A stretch of DNA of 64,000 bases, from assembly GCA_017999835.1 (NCBI GenBank), contig JAGNLA010000005.1, positions 1 to 64,000 of the forward strand. The letters run 5' to 3'. Position 1 is the first letter of the stretch, and each line of letters begins with the position of its first letter. Under the pieces are notes generated by a model, which was not told the DNA's origin, searched no databases, and saw only the letters and a program-made list of their open reading frames with translations. The translations under genes were made by a program, and so were the position numbers. Source of the stretch: Caldisericia bacterium (GTDB taxonomy: Bacteria > Caldisericota > Caldisericia > JAAYUI01). Shown piece after piece: positions 31,707-40,253 of this stretch.

Positions 31707-33236
31707 TCAGTCCGCCAGTTCACACGATGTGATCCTGTCGAACCTGAAGGTTCTGACCTCCTCGCGCTTTGAGTCAAACCCCGTTATGCCTAGAAACTGG
31801 GAGCCTTTGAAGTTGATCATGCCCAGTTTTGTCGGCGCAATGATTCGTTCAGACGGTTCACCCTTCAGGTTGACATAGCCAATTTTTACTTTCCGGTTCG
31901 ACCTTATCGCCTTGCGAATCTCAAGCTCTAGATCCTCAGGGCTGATGGTCGCAAGCTTTCTGGTTTTTTCATAAACAAGATACTTCAGGATTTTTGTGTC
32001 GACAATTATGTCGCTGGCTTTGACAGGTCGAAGCAGGGTCAGACCCTCAAGAGACGTGCACCTGCTCAGAGCCACATAAAGCTGCCCGTGTGCAAAAGTT
32101 CTGCTGCCAAGCTCGATTGTCACCTTATCAAAAGTCTTGCCCTGCGCTTTGTGGATTGTGACCGCCCATGCCAGCTGCAACGGAATCTGGACAAACGAGC
32201 CAACGGTTTCTGTTTCTATCTTGTTGTTTTTCTTGTTCCAGTCATATTTTATCATGTCCCAGGTGGTCCTGCCAACGTCAACAACTTCGCCACTTTCAAG
32301 GCTGACAGAGATTTTGGGTCGAAGTCCTGAGGTGTTGATGTTGATTATCTTTCCGAGCGTTCCATTGACCCAGCGACCCTGGACGTCGTTAGCCACAAAC
32401 ATGACCTGCGCGCCTTTTTTAAGTGCAAGGTCAACGTCGGTTGGTGTGTTTTTCAAGTCGAAGCTGCCAGAGACATCGGCATGAAAGCCCAAACTGGTTC
32501 CTGGCAAATCCTCAAGCTTTGCCGAGTTTATGGCGTCGGCGGTTTTGTTTATGGTGCAAAGCACAACCTCGCCGTCTGCCGGAACGTGCTCGTGCCTCAT
32601 CCTCTGGTTTAGCAAAGTCAGCTGTTCGGGTGTAATGACGTTGTTTCTAATGGCATTGAGGATAGTCAGGAACTTGCCTTCTTTTTGCCTGTAAACCTTC
32701 TCCAGCTCTATGGTTTCAGGTTTGTTTTCTGAAAAGCACGCTGCGTCAAAAAAATACGGGCTCTTGTATAAACTGGAAAATATCTCCTGTTCATCTTTTT
32801 TAACGACAGGTGGCAGCTGCATCATGTCCCCAAAAAAAACCATCCGAACGCCACCGAAAGGTTCTCCTGGCTTTGGTCCGTTGTATCTGAGGAACGTCTC
32901 AACGCTGTCCATTAGGTCTGCCCTGACCATCGAGATCTCATCAACAACAATCATGTCAAGCTTTGAATAAAGTTCTTTAGACTTGAGTCTTTTTATGGAA
33001 TCAGGAGTTACGCCTGGTTTGAAGCCAAAAAAAGAATGGATGGTCTGGCCACCGGCATTTAATGCAGCAACACCGGTTGGTGCAAGCACTACAGCCTTTT
33101 TCTTGGTTGTGGCAATGAAATGGCGTAGCATGGTCGACTTACCCGTGCCAGCCTTGCCTGTGATAAACAGGTTTTCGGTACCGTTTTCAATGGCTTCCAA
33201 TGCCTGTTTGAATTTCTCATTGAACTCAATATCCAT
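31707..33236 (-). CDS. PIF1-like superfamily 1B helicase with C-terminal WYL-like domain
   Basis: A 509-residue DNA helicase of the PIF1/RecD2-like group. Walker A FITGKAGTGKSTM near 23-35, then VLAPTGVAALNAGGQTIHSFF (motif Ia), VVDEISMVRADL (Walker B), FFGDMMQLPPV and, near the end, WAVTIHKAQGKTFDKV and YVALSRCTSLEGL are all in order. The last ~80 residues (IGYVNLKGEPSERIIAPTKLG, FRFDRITSCEL) match a WYL-type ligand-binding module. WYL domains usually sit in transcription regulators and defence proteins; PIF1-WYL fusions occur but are less common. The ATG follows a TTG, either could start, and no strong ribosome-binding site is seen. Confidence 0.88.
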   Translation of the reverse strand: MDIEFNEKFKQALEAIENGTENLFITGKAGTGKSTMLRHFIATTKKKAVVLAPTGVAALNAGGQTIHSFFGFKPGVTPDSIKRLKSKELYSKLDMIVVDEISMVRADLMDSVETFLRYNGPKPGEPFGGVRMVFFGDMMQLPPVVKKDEQEIFSSLYKSPYFFDAACFSENKPETIELEKVYRQKEGKFLTILNAIRNNVITPEQLTLLNQRMRHEHVPADGEVVLCTINKTADAINSAKLEDLPGTSLGFHADVSGSFDLKNTPTDVDLALKKGAQVMFVANDVQGRWVNGTLGKIININTSGLRPKISVSLESGEVVDVGRTTWDMIKYDWNKKNNKIETETVGSFVQIPLQLAWAVTIHKAQGKTFDKVTIELGSRTFAHGQLYVALSRCTSLEGLTLLRPVKASDIIVDTKILKYLVYEKTRKLATISPEDLELEIRKAIRSNRKVKIGYVNLKGEPSERIIAPTKLGMINFKGSQFLGITGFDSKREEVRTFRFDRITSCELAD

Positions 33237-33285
33237 CAAGTCAGATTCTAACCTGACAGCTATCCTTTGTCAGGATTAACGGTAA

Positions 33286-34206
33286 TTAATCTATCCCGAG
33301 CTGTTTTTTTATGAAATTCTCAAGCTTATCCGATGTGTCCAGCCCTTCATGCTGATAGATGATCACACCGTTTTTATCTACGATTGAAACGTTTGGCACG
33401 CCAAGACCGCCCCACTGGTAATAAACATCGGCAAGCGGATCAAGGGCTACAGTATAGTTCATGCCAAGCTCTTCAATGTATTCGGCTCGTTCTATGTCCA
33501 TTGTGTCACCAACGTCAGAATCCGTGCTAACACCAATAACTCTCAAGCCTTTGTCCTTATATGTGTTGTAGAGTTTTATCAACTGTGGAATTTCAAGCCT
33601 GCACGGATTGCATCGTGTCGACCAGAAGTTGACAAGCACTATTTTTGTGTCTGTTGCGTTGAGAACTTCGTTGAAATGAACCGTGCCGCCATCATGGGTT
33701 TTGAGCGTAAAATCCACAGCTTTTGGTTTTATCGCTTCAGAGTCGATGGTCATGGTTGCTGTCTTGGAGTCAGAACCGATAACCTTCATGCCAAGCTCTT
33801 TTGAGAAGAAATCACCTGCAAGCAACATTCTATTTTGAAAGATCACGGCAGGTTTAGACAATGTCAGTTTTATGCCAGAGGAAAGATACTCTGATTTACC
33901 TGCATAAATCTTGACGTTATGACCCTGGCCTCTCATCAGTACAGATCTTTCTGAATCTGACCATACAAGGTTGTGACCGGTAAATTCGGCAAGAAATCTA
34001 AGCGGAAAGTGAACAACACCGTCGACAATCTGAGGCCCAACGTCTAGTTTGTGAGATTTTTCCTCAAACGTGCCTTTGCCTACAACAGCAACTTTGTAGC
34101 CTATGCGCCAGTAAATTTCGAGCGTTTCGGCTGAAACAGTCAGACTGACAAGACTAGTTGCCAGAACACAAATCACCAACAGTTTTTTCAAAAACCGCAT
34201 TGGCAT
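33286..34206 (-). CDS. Exported TlpA-like thiol-disulfide protein with N-terminal stalk domain (second of a pair)
   Basis: A 306-residue protein with a signal peptide (MRFLKKLLVICVLATSLVS). Residues ~50-130 are a copper-amine-oxidase-N-type module (VHFPLRFLAEFTGHNLVW), probably a structural stalk. The C-terminal half is a TlpA/ResA-like thioredoxin fold with a CNPC active site in NFWSTRCNPCRLEIPQL near 198-214 and the cis-Pro in GGLGVPNVSIVD. The start codon lies 50 bases inside the upstream paralogue; an ATG two codons later is equally possible. It acts outside the membrane, perhaps in disulfide reduction. Confidence 0.82.
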   Translation of the reverse strand: MPMRFLKKLLVICVLATSLVSLTVSAETLEIYWRIGYKVAVVGKGTFEEKSHKLDVGPQIVDGVVHFPLRFLAEFTGHNLVWSDSERSVLMRGQGHNVKIYAGKSEYLSSGIKLTLSKPAVIFQNRMLLAGDFFSKELGMKVIGSDSKTATMTIDSEAIKPKAVDFTLKTHDGGTVHFNEVLNATDTKIVLVNFWSTRCNPCRLEIPQLIKLYNTYKDKGLRVIGVSTDSDVGDTMDIERAEYIEELGMNYTVALDPLADVYYQWGGLGVPNVSIVDKNGVIIYQHEGLDTSDKLENFIKKQLGID

Positions 34207-35080
34207 CCTCGTCCCACCTTTCCTGGAAGATTCTTATGTACTTGTCACCAGGAACGAGCAGGTAATAATTCGGGAATATCGGGTCATACCAGTCTGGCTT
34301 GAGCGAGTATGTTTCATCCAAAACAACCTGGTAGCTCACACCTGCATTCTCCAATCTTTCAGCTCTTCCGTCCTCGTAACCTGGACCATCGGTGTTTATG
34401 CTGACTATCTTGAGTCCTTTGCCCTGGTACTGTGTCCAAAGCTTTTGGAACAGTTTCAAAACGTCTATGCAACCAGCACAACCAGTGTGCCATATCTGGA
34501 CGATAACCACTTTCGTGTCCGGCTCTGACATGACTTTTGAAAAGGTTAAAGTTTTGCCATCGCCGTTCATTATAGGCCTTGTGAAATCATGCCAGGGGTA
34601 TTTTATCTTGGTGCTGTCAATGTCAATCGATACCGAATCAGATTTGGATGAAAAACCTGACGCCAGTGACATTTGTTTGGATAACTCGGTTATGTCAGAA
34701 ACGGACAGGAAAAGTCTATTGTTTTTAATAACGGCTTTTTCAACCAGATTCATAGCTCTGTCATCAATGTTTAATACATTCGAATTTGGCATGATTACTA
34801 CTTTATGGTTATCGTAGCTGATATTTGCTCTCTTGTTAGACCAATCAATTTCAGCCCCAAACCGTTCGAAGAAAAACCTAACCGGTAGGAACAGCATAGT
34901 GCCATCCCGAACAAATGGCGCAACGTCCAATTTGTAGCTTTTATCGCACGCAAAGGCTACCTTGGAGTTTTTTCGAAATTCCATCTTGCACGTATCGGCT
35001 CCGACCTGGACAGGTGGCCACAGCATCAGCAACATCACGACGGACAATGCACCCAAAATTTGTTTTTGCAACTTTTTCAT
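34154..35080 (-). CDS. Exported thioredoxin-fold protein with N-terminal stalk domain (first of a pair)
   Basis: A 308-residue paralogue of the following gene: signal peptide (MKKLQKQILGALSVVMLLML), copper-amine-oxidase-N-type stalk (LFLPVRFFFERFGAEIDWSN) and a thioredoxin fold. The active site here is CAGC in QIWHTGCAGCIDVLK near 198-212. CAGC and CNPC in the two paralogues imply different redox potentials. TTGACT, 16 bases, TAAAAC upstream may be the promoter. Confidence 0.8.
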   Translation of the reverse strand: MKKLQKQILGALSVVMLLMLWPPVQVGADTCKMEFRKNSKVAFACDKSYKLDVAPFVRDGTMLFLPVRFFFERFGAEIDWSNKRANISYDNHKVVIMPNSNVLNIDDRAMNLVEKAVIKNNRLFLSVSDITELSKQMSLASGFSSKSDSVSIDIDSTKIKYPWHDFTRPIMNGDGKTLTFSKVMSEPDTKVVIVQIWHTGCAGCIDVLKLFQKLWTQYQGKGLKIVSINTDGPGYEDGRAERLENAGVSYQVVLDETYSLKPDWYDPIFPNYYLLVPGDKYIRIFQERWDEDANAVFEKTVGDLCSGN

Positions 35081-35148
35081 ATTATGGTTTTATTCCCGTT
35101 TTTCCATCAGTCAAGTGAACGTTGAAAAAGGAAAGCTTTAAAGACGGT

Positions 35149-35177
35149 TTGACAAAGACTAAGGAAATCAATAGAAT
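35149..35177 (+). promoter_or_regulatory. Promoter for the Nif3-like gene
   Basis: TTGACA, 17 bases, TAGAAT, 23 bases ahead of the ATG. The hexamers match those of the buk promoter. Confidence 0.65.
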
Positions 35178-35200
35178 GAATTAGTGTTGCATAAAACAAT

Positions 35201-35971
35201 ATGAATAATTTGCCAAAAGAAATATCTATTTATCTGGATAGCATCATCGGTTTTGATCCTGATGACCAGGCTCTTGCAAACAATGGTTTGCAAGTCGATG
35301 CTGGTGTTCCGGTGACAAAAATCGGCATAGCCGTTGATGCGTGCCTGGATGCTTTTGCAATGGCCAAAGAAAACGGTTGTCAGATGGTTATTGCCCATCA
35401 TGGCATGTTCTGGACAGGTCACGACAACGATCCCAGGGCAATAGACATTCACGGCAAACGTCTGGCCTATCTGTTTGCAAACGGCATCTCACTTTGGACA
35501 TGCCATCTACCGCTGGACAAGCATCCTGAGCTCGGAAACAACATCATGTTGTGCAGGTTGCTCGGTCTCGAGGGCATCTCCCCATTTGGTCAATACCACG
35601 GAAACAGCATTGGTTTTATGGGCAAATGCAAACCTGCAAGTCTTGACCAGATAGCAGAAACACTCGAGGAAAAATTGCCAGAATGCAATGCTTTTGCCTG
35701 GAATTTTGGCAAGGAAACAATTGAAACTGTTGGTATAGTCAGCGGTGGCGGAGATTTTGCCATTCCGGAAGCGTGCAGGCTGGGACTTGATCTTGTCATC
35801 AGCGGCGAGATGAACCATCAGTACTATCATATCGCAAAAGAGTTTGGAATTAACGTAATCAGTGCAGGTCACTGGAGCACGGAGACAGTTGGTATCCGCG
35901 CAGTCGGTCACGCGTTGTGTGCCCAGTTTGGGCTGGAAAGTCAGTTCCTTTCAATTCCAACAGGCCTTTGA
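35201..35971 (+). CDS. Nif3-like dinuclear metal centre protein (DUF34)
   Basis: A 256-residue member of the NIF3/YbgI (DUF34) family, a widespread two-metal protein; some homologues have been linked to GTP cyclohydrolase I-like reactions or metal insertion. The metal ligands appear as ADQ..VIAHHGMFWTGHD near 64-75 and AGHWSTETVGIRAV near 226-239. A GEMNHQYYHIAKE segment precedes the second set. The function is not settled for the family. The ABC gene follows 9 bases later. Confidence 0.88.
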   Translation: MNNLPKEISIYLDSIIGFDPDDQALANNGLQVDAGVPVTKIGIAVDACLDAFAMAKENGCQMVIAHHGMFWTGHDNDPRAIDIHGKRLAYLFANGISLWTCHLPLDKHPELGNNIMLCRLLGLEGISPFGQYHGNSIGFMGKCKPASLDQIAETLEEKLPECNAFAWNFGKETIETVGIVSGGGDFAIPEACRLGLDLVISGEMNHQYYHIAKEFGINVISAGHWSTETVGIRAVGHALCAQFGLESQFLSIPTGL

Positions 35972-35980
35972 GGGGGAAAG

Positions 35981-36931
35981 ATGGAATCGATCATTAAAGT
36001 CAAGAATCTCACTAAAAAATATCGGGACAAAACGATTCTCGAAAATCTAAATTTTGAAATTCCTGAAGGTGAGTCCTTTGGGATCCTTGGCCCAAACAGA
36101 TCAGGCAAGACAACCCTTGTCAACATCCTGTCCGGCATTGAAAAGCCAACTTCAGGAGAAGTTTACATCGCAGGTGTAAACATAGCCCAAAATCCGGTTA
36201 AAGCCAGAAGCTACATCTCTCTTGTTCCTCAGACAAGCGCCCTTTACCCTGACCTTTCAGCTCACGAGAATCTTGCTTTCTTCGGAAGCTTTCCTGCGCT
36301 GCCCAGAAAAAAGATAAAAGACATCACCATTGAGGCACTCGATCTTTTCGAACTCACACCCGAGGCTCATATACCAATCGGCAAACTTCCATTCTCATAC
36401 ACCAAAAGGTTGTCGATTGCGGTGGCCATGCTTGGTGACCCAAGGATCATCTATCTTGAATCACCAACCGAAGGCACCGATGACAGGTCATCAAGAATCA
36501 TCACCGATGGACTCAACCTCCTGTCCAATAGAGGAAAAACCATCGTCATTGCCACAACATACACAAGAGAAATAAACCTTGTCTGTCGCAAGGTCGGCAT
36601 CATGTATCATGGCACAATGCTGGCACTCGACTACATAGAAAACATCCTCAGCTGTTTTGGCGAGCAAAATCAGATCGAGCTTGAGGCAGAAGGCCTGGAC
36701 AACATCCCAATCGACATCATCAGACGCCAGCTGTTCTGCTCGGTTCCAATTGAATCTGTCGACAAGTTTGGCTCCACCTTGATAATCAAACTCGAAAACA
36801 CAACCGAAGTTCTGTCAATCATTCTTGAAGCCCTTGGCGATTCAGGCATTCCGGTCAAAAACATCAGGCTGTCCGAAGGCAGTCTCGAAAACGTCTTCTA
36901 CAAGCTCGCCGGACGCGAGCTTCGCGATTAG
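35981..36931 (+). CDS. ABC transporter ATP-binding protein with degenerate catalytic motifs
   Basis: A 316-residue DrrA/CcmA-type ABC protein. Walker A is intact (GILGPNRSGKTTLVN near 35-49). The rest of the ATP site departs from consensus: the signature is FSYTKRLSIA where LSGGQ is expected, Walker B ends YLESPTEG instead of LDEPTxG, and the switch histidine position reads TTYTRE. The catalytic Glu and switch His both appear lost. It may bind ATP without turning it over efficiently. The following gene encodes a matching membrane subunit. GAGGGGGAAAG precedes the ATG. Confidence 0.85.
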   Translation: MESIIKVKNLTKKYRDKTILENLNFEIPEGESFGILGPNRSGKTTLVNILSGIEKPTSGEVYIAGVNIAQNPVKARSYISLVPQTSALYPDLSAHENLAFFGSFPALPRKKIKDITIEALDLFELTPEAHIPIGKLPFSYTKRLSIAVAMLGDPRIIYLESPTEGTDDRSSRIITDGLNLLSNRGKTIVIATTYTREINLVCRKVGIMYHGTMLALDYIENILSCFGEQNQIELEAEGLDNIPIDIIRRQLFCSVPIESVDKFGSTLIIKLENTTEVLSIILEALGDSGIPVKNIRLSEGSLENVFYKLAGRELRD

Positions 36932-36943
36932 AGGAGGTCGGCG

Positions 36944-37489
36944 ATGGGAAAAAACATTCTTACTGGCTGGCTGCACGTAACGGCAAAAGAGTTTAAGATT
37001 CTGTTCAAGAACCGATTCCTGCTGCTGATCTATCTCTCGGTCATTGTTGCTCTAATCCTTATCGCTCTTTTTATCAGAGCTTATCTTGAACCAACAATGC
37101 TCAGCTTCTTCGATTTTTCAATCGTTTATCCAGCTCTCCCGACATACATGATTCTGTCGGTCATCTTTTCAGTTTCAATATTCCTAATGAGCCAAGGGGC
37201 AGTCTCTTTCACAGAAGAAGATGCCATCGGCACAGCCGACCGTCTCAAGATCATGAACATGCCGTATGCCGTAATTGTCGTTGGTAAATTCATATTCTAC
37301 TATCTTTCGGCAGTTATCATGGTCGTTTGCTTCAACATTGCGCTTTATCTGTTTTTCCTGTCATATCCAAGCCAGATAAACTGGAGCATGAAAAACTTAG
37401 CAGTCTACATCCTGCTTTGGCCGCTTGTGATGGTTACTCTTGCTGGAATTTTCTATGGTCTGGTGAGACTGCTCAAGGGTAGCAAATAA
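36944..37489 (+). CDS. ABC-2-like membrane subunit, short
   Basis: A 181-residue protein with about four or five membrane helices. The first is preceded by KEFKILFKNRFLLLIYLSV, a typical ABC-2 permease start. It lacks part of the usual six-helix core (about 250-280 residues), so it probably works as a dimer or with another subunit. GGAGGTCGGCG is the ribosome-binding region. It pairs with the degenerate ATPase just upstream. Substrate unknown. Confidence 0.7.
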   Translation: MGKNILTGWLHVTAKEFKILFKNRFLLLIYLSVIVALILIALFIRAYLEPTMLSFFDFSIVYPALPTYMILSVIFSVSIFLMSQGAVSFTEEDAIGTADRLKIMNMPYAVIVVGKFIFYYLSAVIMVVCFNIALYLFFLSYPSQINWSMKNLAVYILLWPLVMVTLAGIFYGLVRLLKGSK

Positions 37490-37498
37490 ACAAAACAC

Positions 37499-37957
37499 AT
37501 GAAACGTTTGTACCGAAGCAGGACTGACAGAATTATCTCGGGTGTTTGTGGTGGAATTGCCAAGATGCTTGGCGTTGATCCTGTTATAATAAGGGTCTTG
37601 TGGGTAATCTTGATGTTTACGTTTGGTTTTGGATTCCTTGCTTACATCGTGGCATGGGTAATCATCCCAACCGAACCACTTGAATACTCTGGTTCTCAAA
37701 CAGAAAACCAATCAAAAGAAGGTAGAGTAGATATCTTCGAAAGTCAGTCGCAGCCAGGGCAGGGCAGCAACCCAATGTCCAAGAACATCACGCTCATTGT
37801 CGGCATAGCCATTCTAGTTTTGGGGTTGGTAACATTGATAACGTCATTTTTTGGTGTGACCGGTTGGCTGCTCAATGTTTTGTCAAAGATGTTCTGGCCT
37901 TCGATCCTAATTGCTGTTGGTATCGTGATTATCTATTACTACTCCAAGAGAAACTAA
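37499..37957 (+). CDS. PspC-domain membrane protein
   Basis: A 152-residue protein. MKRLYRSRTDRIISGVCGGIAKMLGVDP and VIIRVLWVILMFTFGFGFLAYIVAWVIIP form the PspC domain, related to envelope-stress sensing. After a ~40-residue polar linker, two hydrophobic segments with a short charged end (LIVGIAILVLG; PSILIAVGIVIIYYY) form a C-terminal membrane pair. It starts nine bases after the permease gene, so the ABC pair and PspC may form one envelope-stress unit. Convergent with mgsA. Confidence 0.85.
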   Translation: MKRLYRSRTDRIISGVCGGIAKMLGVDPVIIRVLWVILMFTFGFGFLAYIVAWVIIPTEPLEYSGSQTENQSKEGRVDIFESQSQPGQGSNPMSKNITLIVGIAILVLGLVTLITSFFGVTGWLLNVLSKMFWPSILIAVGIVIIYYYSKRN

Positions 37958-37974
37958 CCAATAAACCAGGTTGT

Positions 37975-38358
37975 TTACTTAATCAATTCTGATGCAAAGA
38001 CTAAGTTTGCCGTTGCCCGGTTACACGCTGTGATTGTGTTGTTCAGAACAGCTATTCTAAGCAGCGCCTTGACATCAACATCATGAGGTTGTGCCGAAAG
38101 TGGATCCCAGAAGAATATCAAAATATCGACTTCTCCTTCAACAATTTTTGCTCCAATCTGCTGGTCACCCCCAAGTGGCCCAGATTTGAAGCAAGTTACT
38201 TCCAGACCGGTTTCTTTGGCGATAACATGTCCGGTTGTACCGGTAGCCATAAGAACATGGTGGGATAATTCTTCTTTATGATTCATCGCCCAGGCAACAA
38301 TCTCCATTTTTTTATTATCGTGAGCTATTAGGGCAATTTTTTTCTGTTTTTTTTCCAT
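37975..38358 (-). CDS. mgsA: Methylglyoxal synthase
   Basis: A 127-residue MgsA, which converts dihydroxyacetone phosphate to methylglyoxal and phosphate as a glycolytic bypass. IALIAHDNKK at the start, ATGTTGHVIA (phosphate loop), GPLGGDQQIGA with the catalytic Asp, and FFWDPLSAQPHDVDVKALLR are all present. The start MEKKQKKIALI is favoured by AGGAGA just upstream; an earlier in-frame ATG adds 15 residues without homology. Confidence 0.94.
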   Translation of the reverse strand: MEKKQKKIALIAHDNKKMEIVAWAMNHKEELSHHVLMATGTTGHVIAKETGLEVTCFKSGPLGGDQQIGAKIVEGEVDILIFFWDPLSAQPHDVDVKALLRIAVLNNTITACNRATANLVFASELIK

Positions 38359-38442
38359 GACTCTCCTTTTTATCAAGTATTTTACCTGAAAAATGCTAGC
38401 CAAATGTTAGCAAGAATATTTGATGAAAGTGGGATTTTAATA

Positions 38443-38518
38443 TGGTGGAGCAGAGGAGATTCGAACTCCCGGCCTCGTCCTTGCGAAGGACGCGCTCTGC
38501 CAACTGAGCCACTGCCCC
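38443..38518 (-). tRNA. tRNA-Ala, anticodon CGC
   Basis: A 76-base cloverleaf with encoded CCA. The acceptor GGGGCAG pairs with CTGCTCC, with the G3-U70 wobble that identifies alanine tRNAs. D stem GCTC/GAGC, anticodon stem CGTCC/GGACG with loop TTCGCAA (CGC), and T arm with TTCGAAT are complete. Confidence 0.96.
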
Positions 38519-38563
38519 ACAGGCACCATTGTATTTGATTGTCCATATCATGCAACAAACACC

Positions 38564-38591
38564 TTGATGTAACTCAATTGCAATATAAAAT
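38564..38591 (+). promoter_or_regulatory. Possible promoter for the lipoprotein gene
   Basis: TTGATG, 16 bases, TAAAAT, about 20 bases before the ATG, with GGAGGT between. Confidence 0.4.
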
Positions 38592-38610
38592 AATTGCTTG
38601 GAGGTATTGC

Positions 38611-39729
38611 ATGAAAAAATACAACCTTCTGATTGTGGCAGCATGCCTGGTTATCGTCTCCTGCGGTGGAATCAAGCAAGGGATCAAAGGCAAGTTTACA
38701 GACAAAATTTTTGGTGACCCGGTCTCCGGTGTCGATGTCAAAATCGTAGCATACGACACACAGAATCTTGATGCTTATCCAGTCAAGCTCAACAGTGACG
38801 GAACATTTGAAATGAGTCTTGAACCTGGCAGCTATAGGATCGAAGCAGAGGACAACAGGCAAGAATACGTTTATGGCAGGCTTATTGAGCCATTCAAAAT
38901 TCAAAAGGACACTGTTTACGAACATGAATACAAGATAGATCCAATCGTAAAACAGTGGATTCATGGCATCGTAACCGACAAAAGCACAAAGAAACCCATC
39001 GCCGGAGCAACTGTTGCTTTCAACAATTTCAAGGCTACCACTGACAAAAAAGGTGAGTACGAAATCAGAAACTACAAGCCTGGCAGCATGAAAATGGAAG
39101 TCACGGCAAAAGGCTATGCTCCAATTGTAAAAGATTACCGCATGACAGCTGGTGAATCCATCGAAGACATCGAACTCTCCCCATCCTCTTACATCGAGGG
39201 AGCGATTGTAAAACCATTGACAGACCTTATCAGTTATGTCATCGAGACTTCGACCGGCTCTTCCAGCACAGAAATAAACAGCATTGATGTCATAACAGTC
39301 AACACTCTTCCATGGGCTTGCAAAATTGAAAAAGGAAACGACATCGTTTACCAGTTCGCGACACAATACTACAAGCTTGACGACAAAGACAGTCGCAAAG
39401 AGATTTCTCAGCAAGAGTTTGAAAAAATCGCAAAACCGGTGCTTGAGGATCATATGTCAATGGTCAAGGAAGCCTTCAAACAGTTTAACACACTCAAAAA
39501 AACCGTAAGCACTGACGTAATAAAGATTGAAACTTCAAACATGGTCAATTACAAGTACTCATTTGACTATCAAGGAACAAACTACAAATGTGAACTTCTG
39601 ATGTACTTTGATGGACCGCTTGCGGGATTTGCAAACAGACTAACAATGTCAGCTCAAGGCAAATATTACAAGTTCAATTTCAAAGACTTCAACAGCCCGG
39701 AAAACACAATCAACTTTACAGCACAATAA
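38611..39729 (+). CDS. Predicted lipoprotein with two carboxypeptidase-regulatory-like domains
   Basis: A 372-residue exported protein. The signal MKKYNLLIVAACLVIVSC ends in a VSC lipobox (Cys18). Residues ~25-105 and ~110-185 are two Ig-like carboxypeptidase-regulatory-type domains with the AGATV..TDKKGEYEI pattern. The C-terminal ~180 residues have no family I recognise. I chose this ATG because GGAGGT lies ahead and the signal begins here. It is a surface protein of unknown role, with its own terminator. Confidence 0.75.
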   Translation: MKKYNLLIVAACLVIVSCGGIKQGIKGKFTDKIFGDPVSGVDVKIVAYDTQNLDAYPVKLNSDGTFEMSLEPGSYRIEAEDNRQEYVYGRLIEPFKIQKDTVYEHEYKIDPIVKQWIHGIVTDKSTKKPIAGATVAFNNFKATTDKKGEYEIRNYKPGSMKMEVTAKGYAPIVKDYRMTAGESIEDIELSPSSYIEGAIVKPLTDLISYVIETSTGSSSTEINSIDVITVNTLPWACKIEKGNDIVYQFATQYYKLDDKDSRKEISQQEFEKIAKPVLEDHMSMVKEAFKQFNTLKKTVSTDVIKIETSNMVNYKYSFDYQGTNYKCELLMYFDGPLAGFANRLTMSAQGKYYKFNFKDFNSPENTINFTAQ

Positions 39730-39742
39730 CCCCCACAATAAT

Positions 39743-39780
39743 AAAATCCCCGTCTTTTTTAGAGACGGGGATTTTATTTT
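39743..39780. terminator. Bidirectional terminator between the lipoprotein gene and lspA
   Basis: A perfect 13-bp stem (AAAATCCCCGTCT with its complement), seven-base loop, A-rich on the left and T-rich on the right. It would stop both the plus-strand lipoprotein transcript and the minus-strand lspA transcript. Confidence 0.85.
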
Positions 39781-39791
39781 GGATTGACCTT

Positions 39792-40253
39792 TTAGTTCTG
39801 TTCTTTAGGTGCAAACAACATAGAGATAGCAAGCAGTATTGCACCACAGACAATACCAATATCAGCAACGTTGAACACCGGAAAATTGATTATCCTAAAT
39901 TCGATAAAATCAATCACAAATCCTCTGAAAATCCTATCTACGAGATTGCCTATTGCTCCACCGAGGATGGCGCCAAGACAAATTTTTGAAAACAGCGAGT
40001 TCGTGATTTTTGGTGACATGAACAGCACCAGGCAGATTACTGCCACGGCAATTATGGCAAAAATATAGTTGCTTCCCTGAGCAATGCCCCAGATCGTTCC
40101 TGAATTGTGAGTGTGTGTGATATAAATCCACTTTGAAACAACGACAGCAGACTGTCCGGGCTGAAGGGTTAGCGCAACGATGATTTTTGACAGTTGGTCA
40201 AGCAACAGCACAATCGCAAAAACAATCGATTCAATGATTGGAAATTTCTTCAT
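39792..40253 (-). CDS. lspA: Signal peptidase II (prolipoprotein signal peptidase)
   Basis: A 153-residue, four-helix membrane aspartic protease that cleaves lipoprotein signal peptides. The catalytic pair lies in GGAIGNLVDRIFRG and FPVFNVADIGI near 96-130. DQLSKII near 19 and the HTHNSGTIWG stretch are also typical. It is the last gene of the long minus-strand run and overlaps DUF167 by 23 bases. Clients in this window include the proteins at 31224, 38611, 41054 and 44808. Confidence 0.94.
   Translation of the reverse strand: MKKFPIIESIVFAIVLLLDQLSKIIVALTLQPGQSAVVVSKWIYITHTHNSGTIWGIAQGSNYIFAIIAVAVICLVLFMSPKITNSLFSKICLGAILGGAIGNLVDRIFRGFVIDFIEFRIINFPVFNVADIGIVCGAILLAISMLFAPKEQN

Noticed and set aside
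38548-39453. A 301-codon open frame opposite the lipoprotein gene
   Set aside because: The plus strand has a signal peptide, lipobox and recognisable domains; the opposite frame has no family features and a composition typical of antisense reading.
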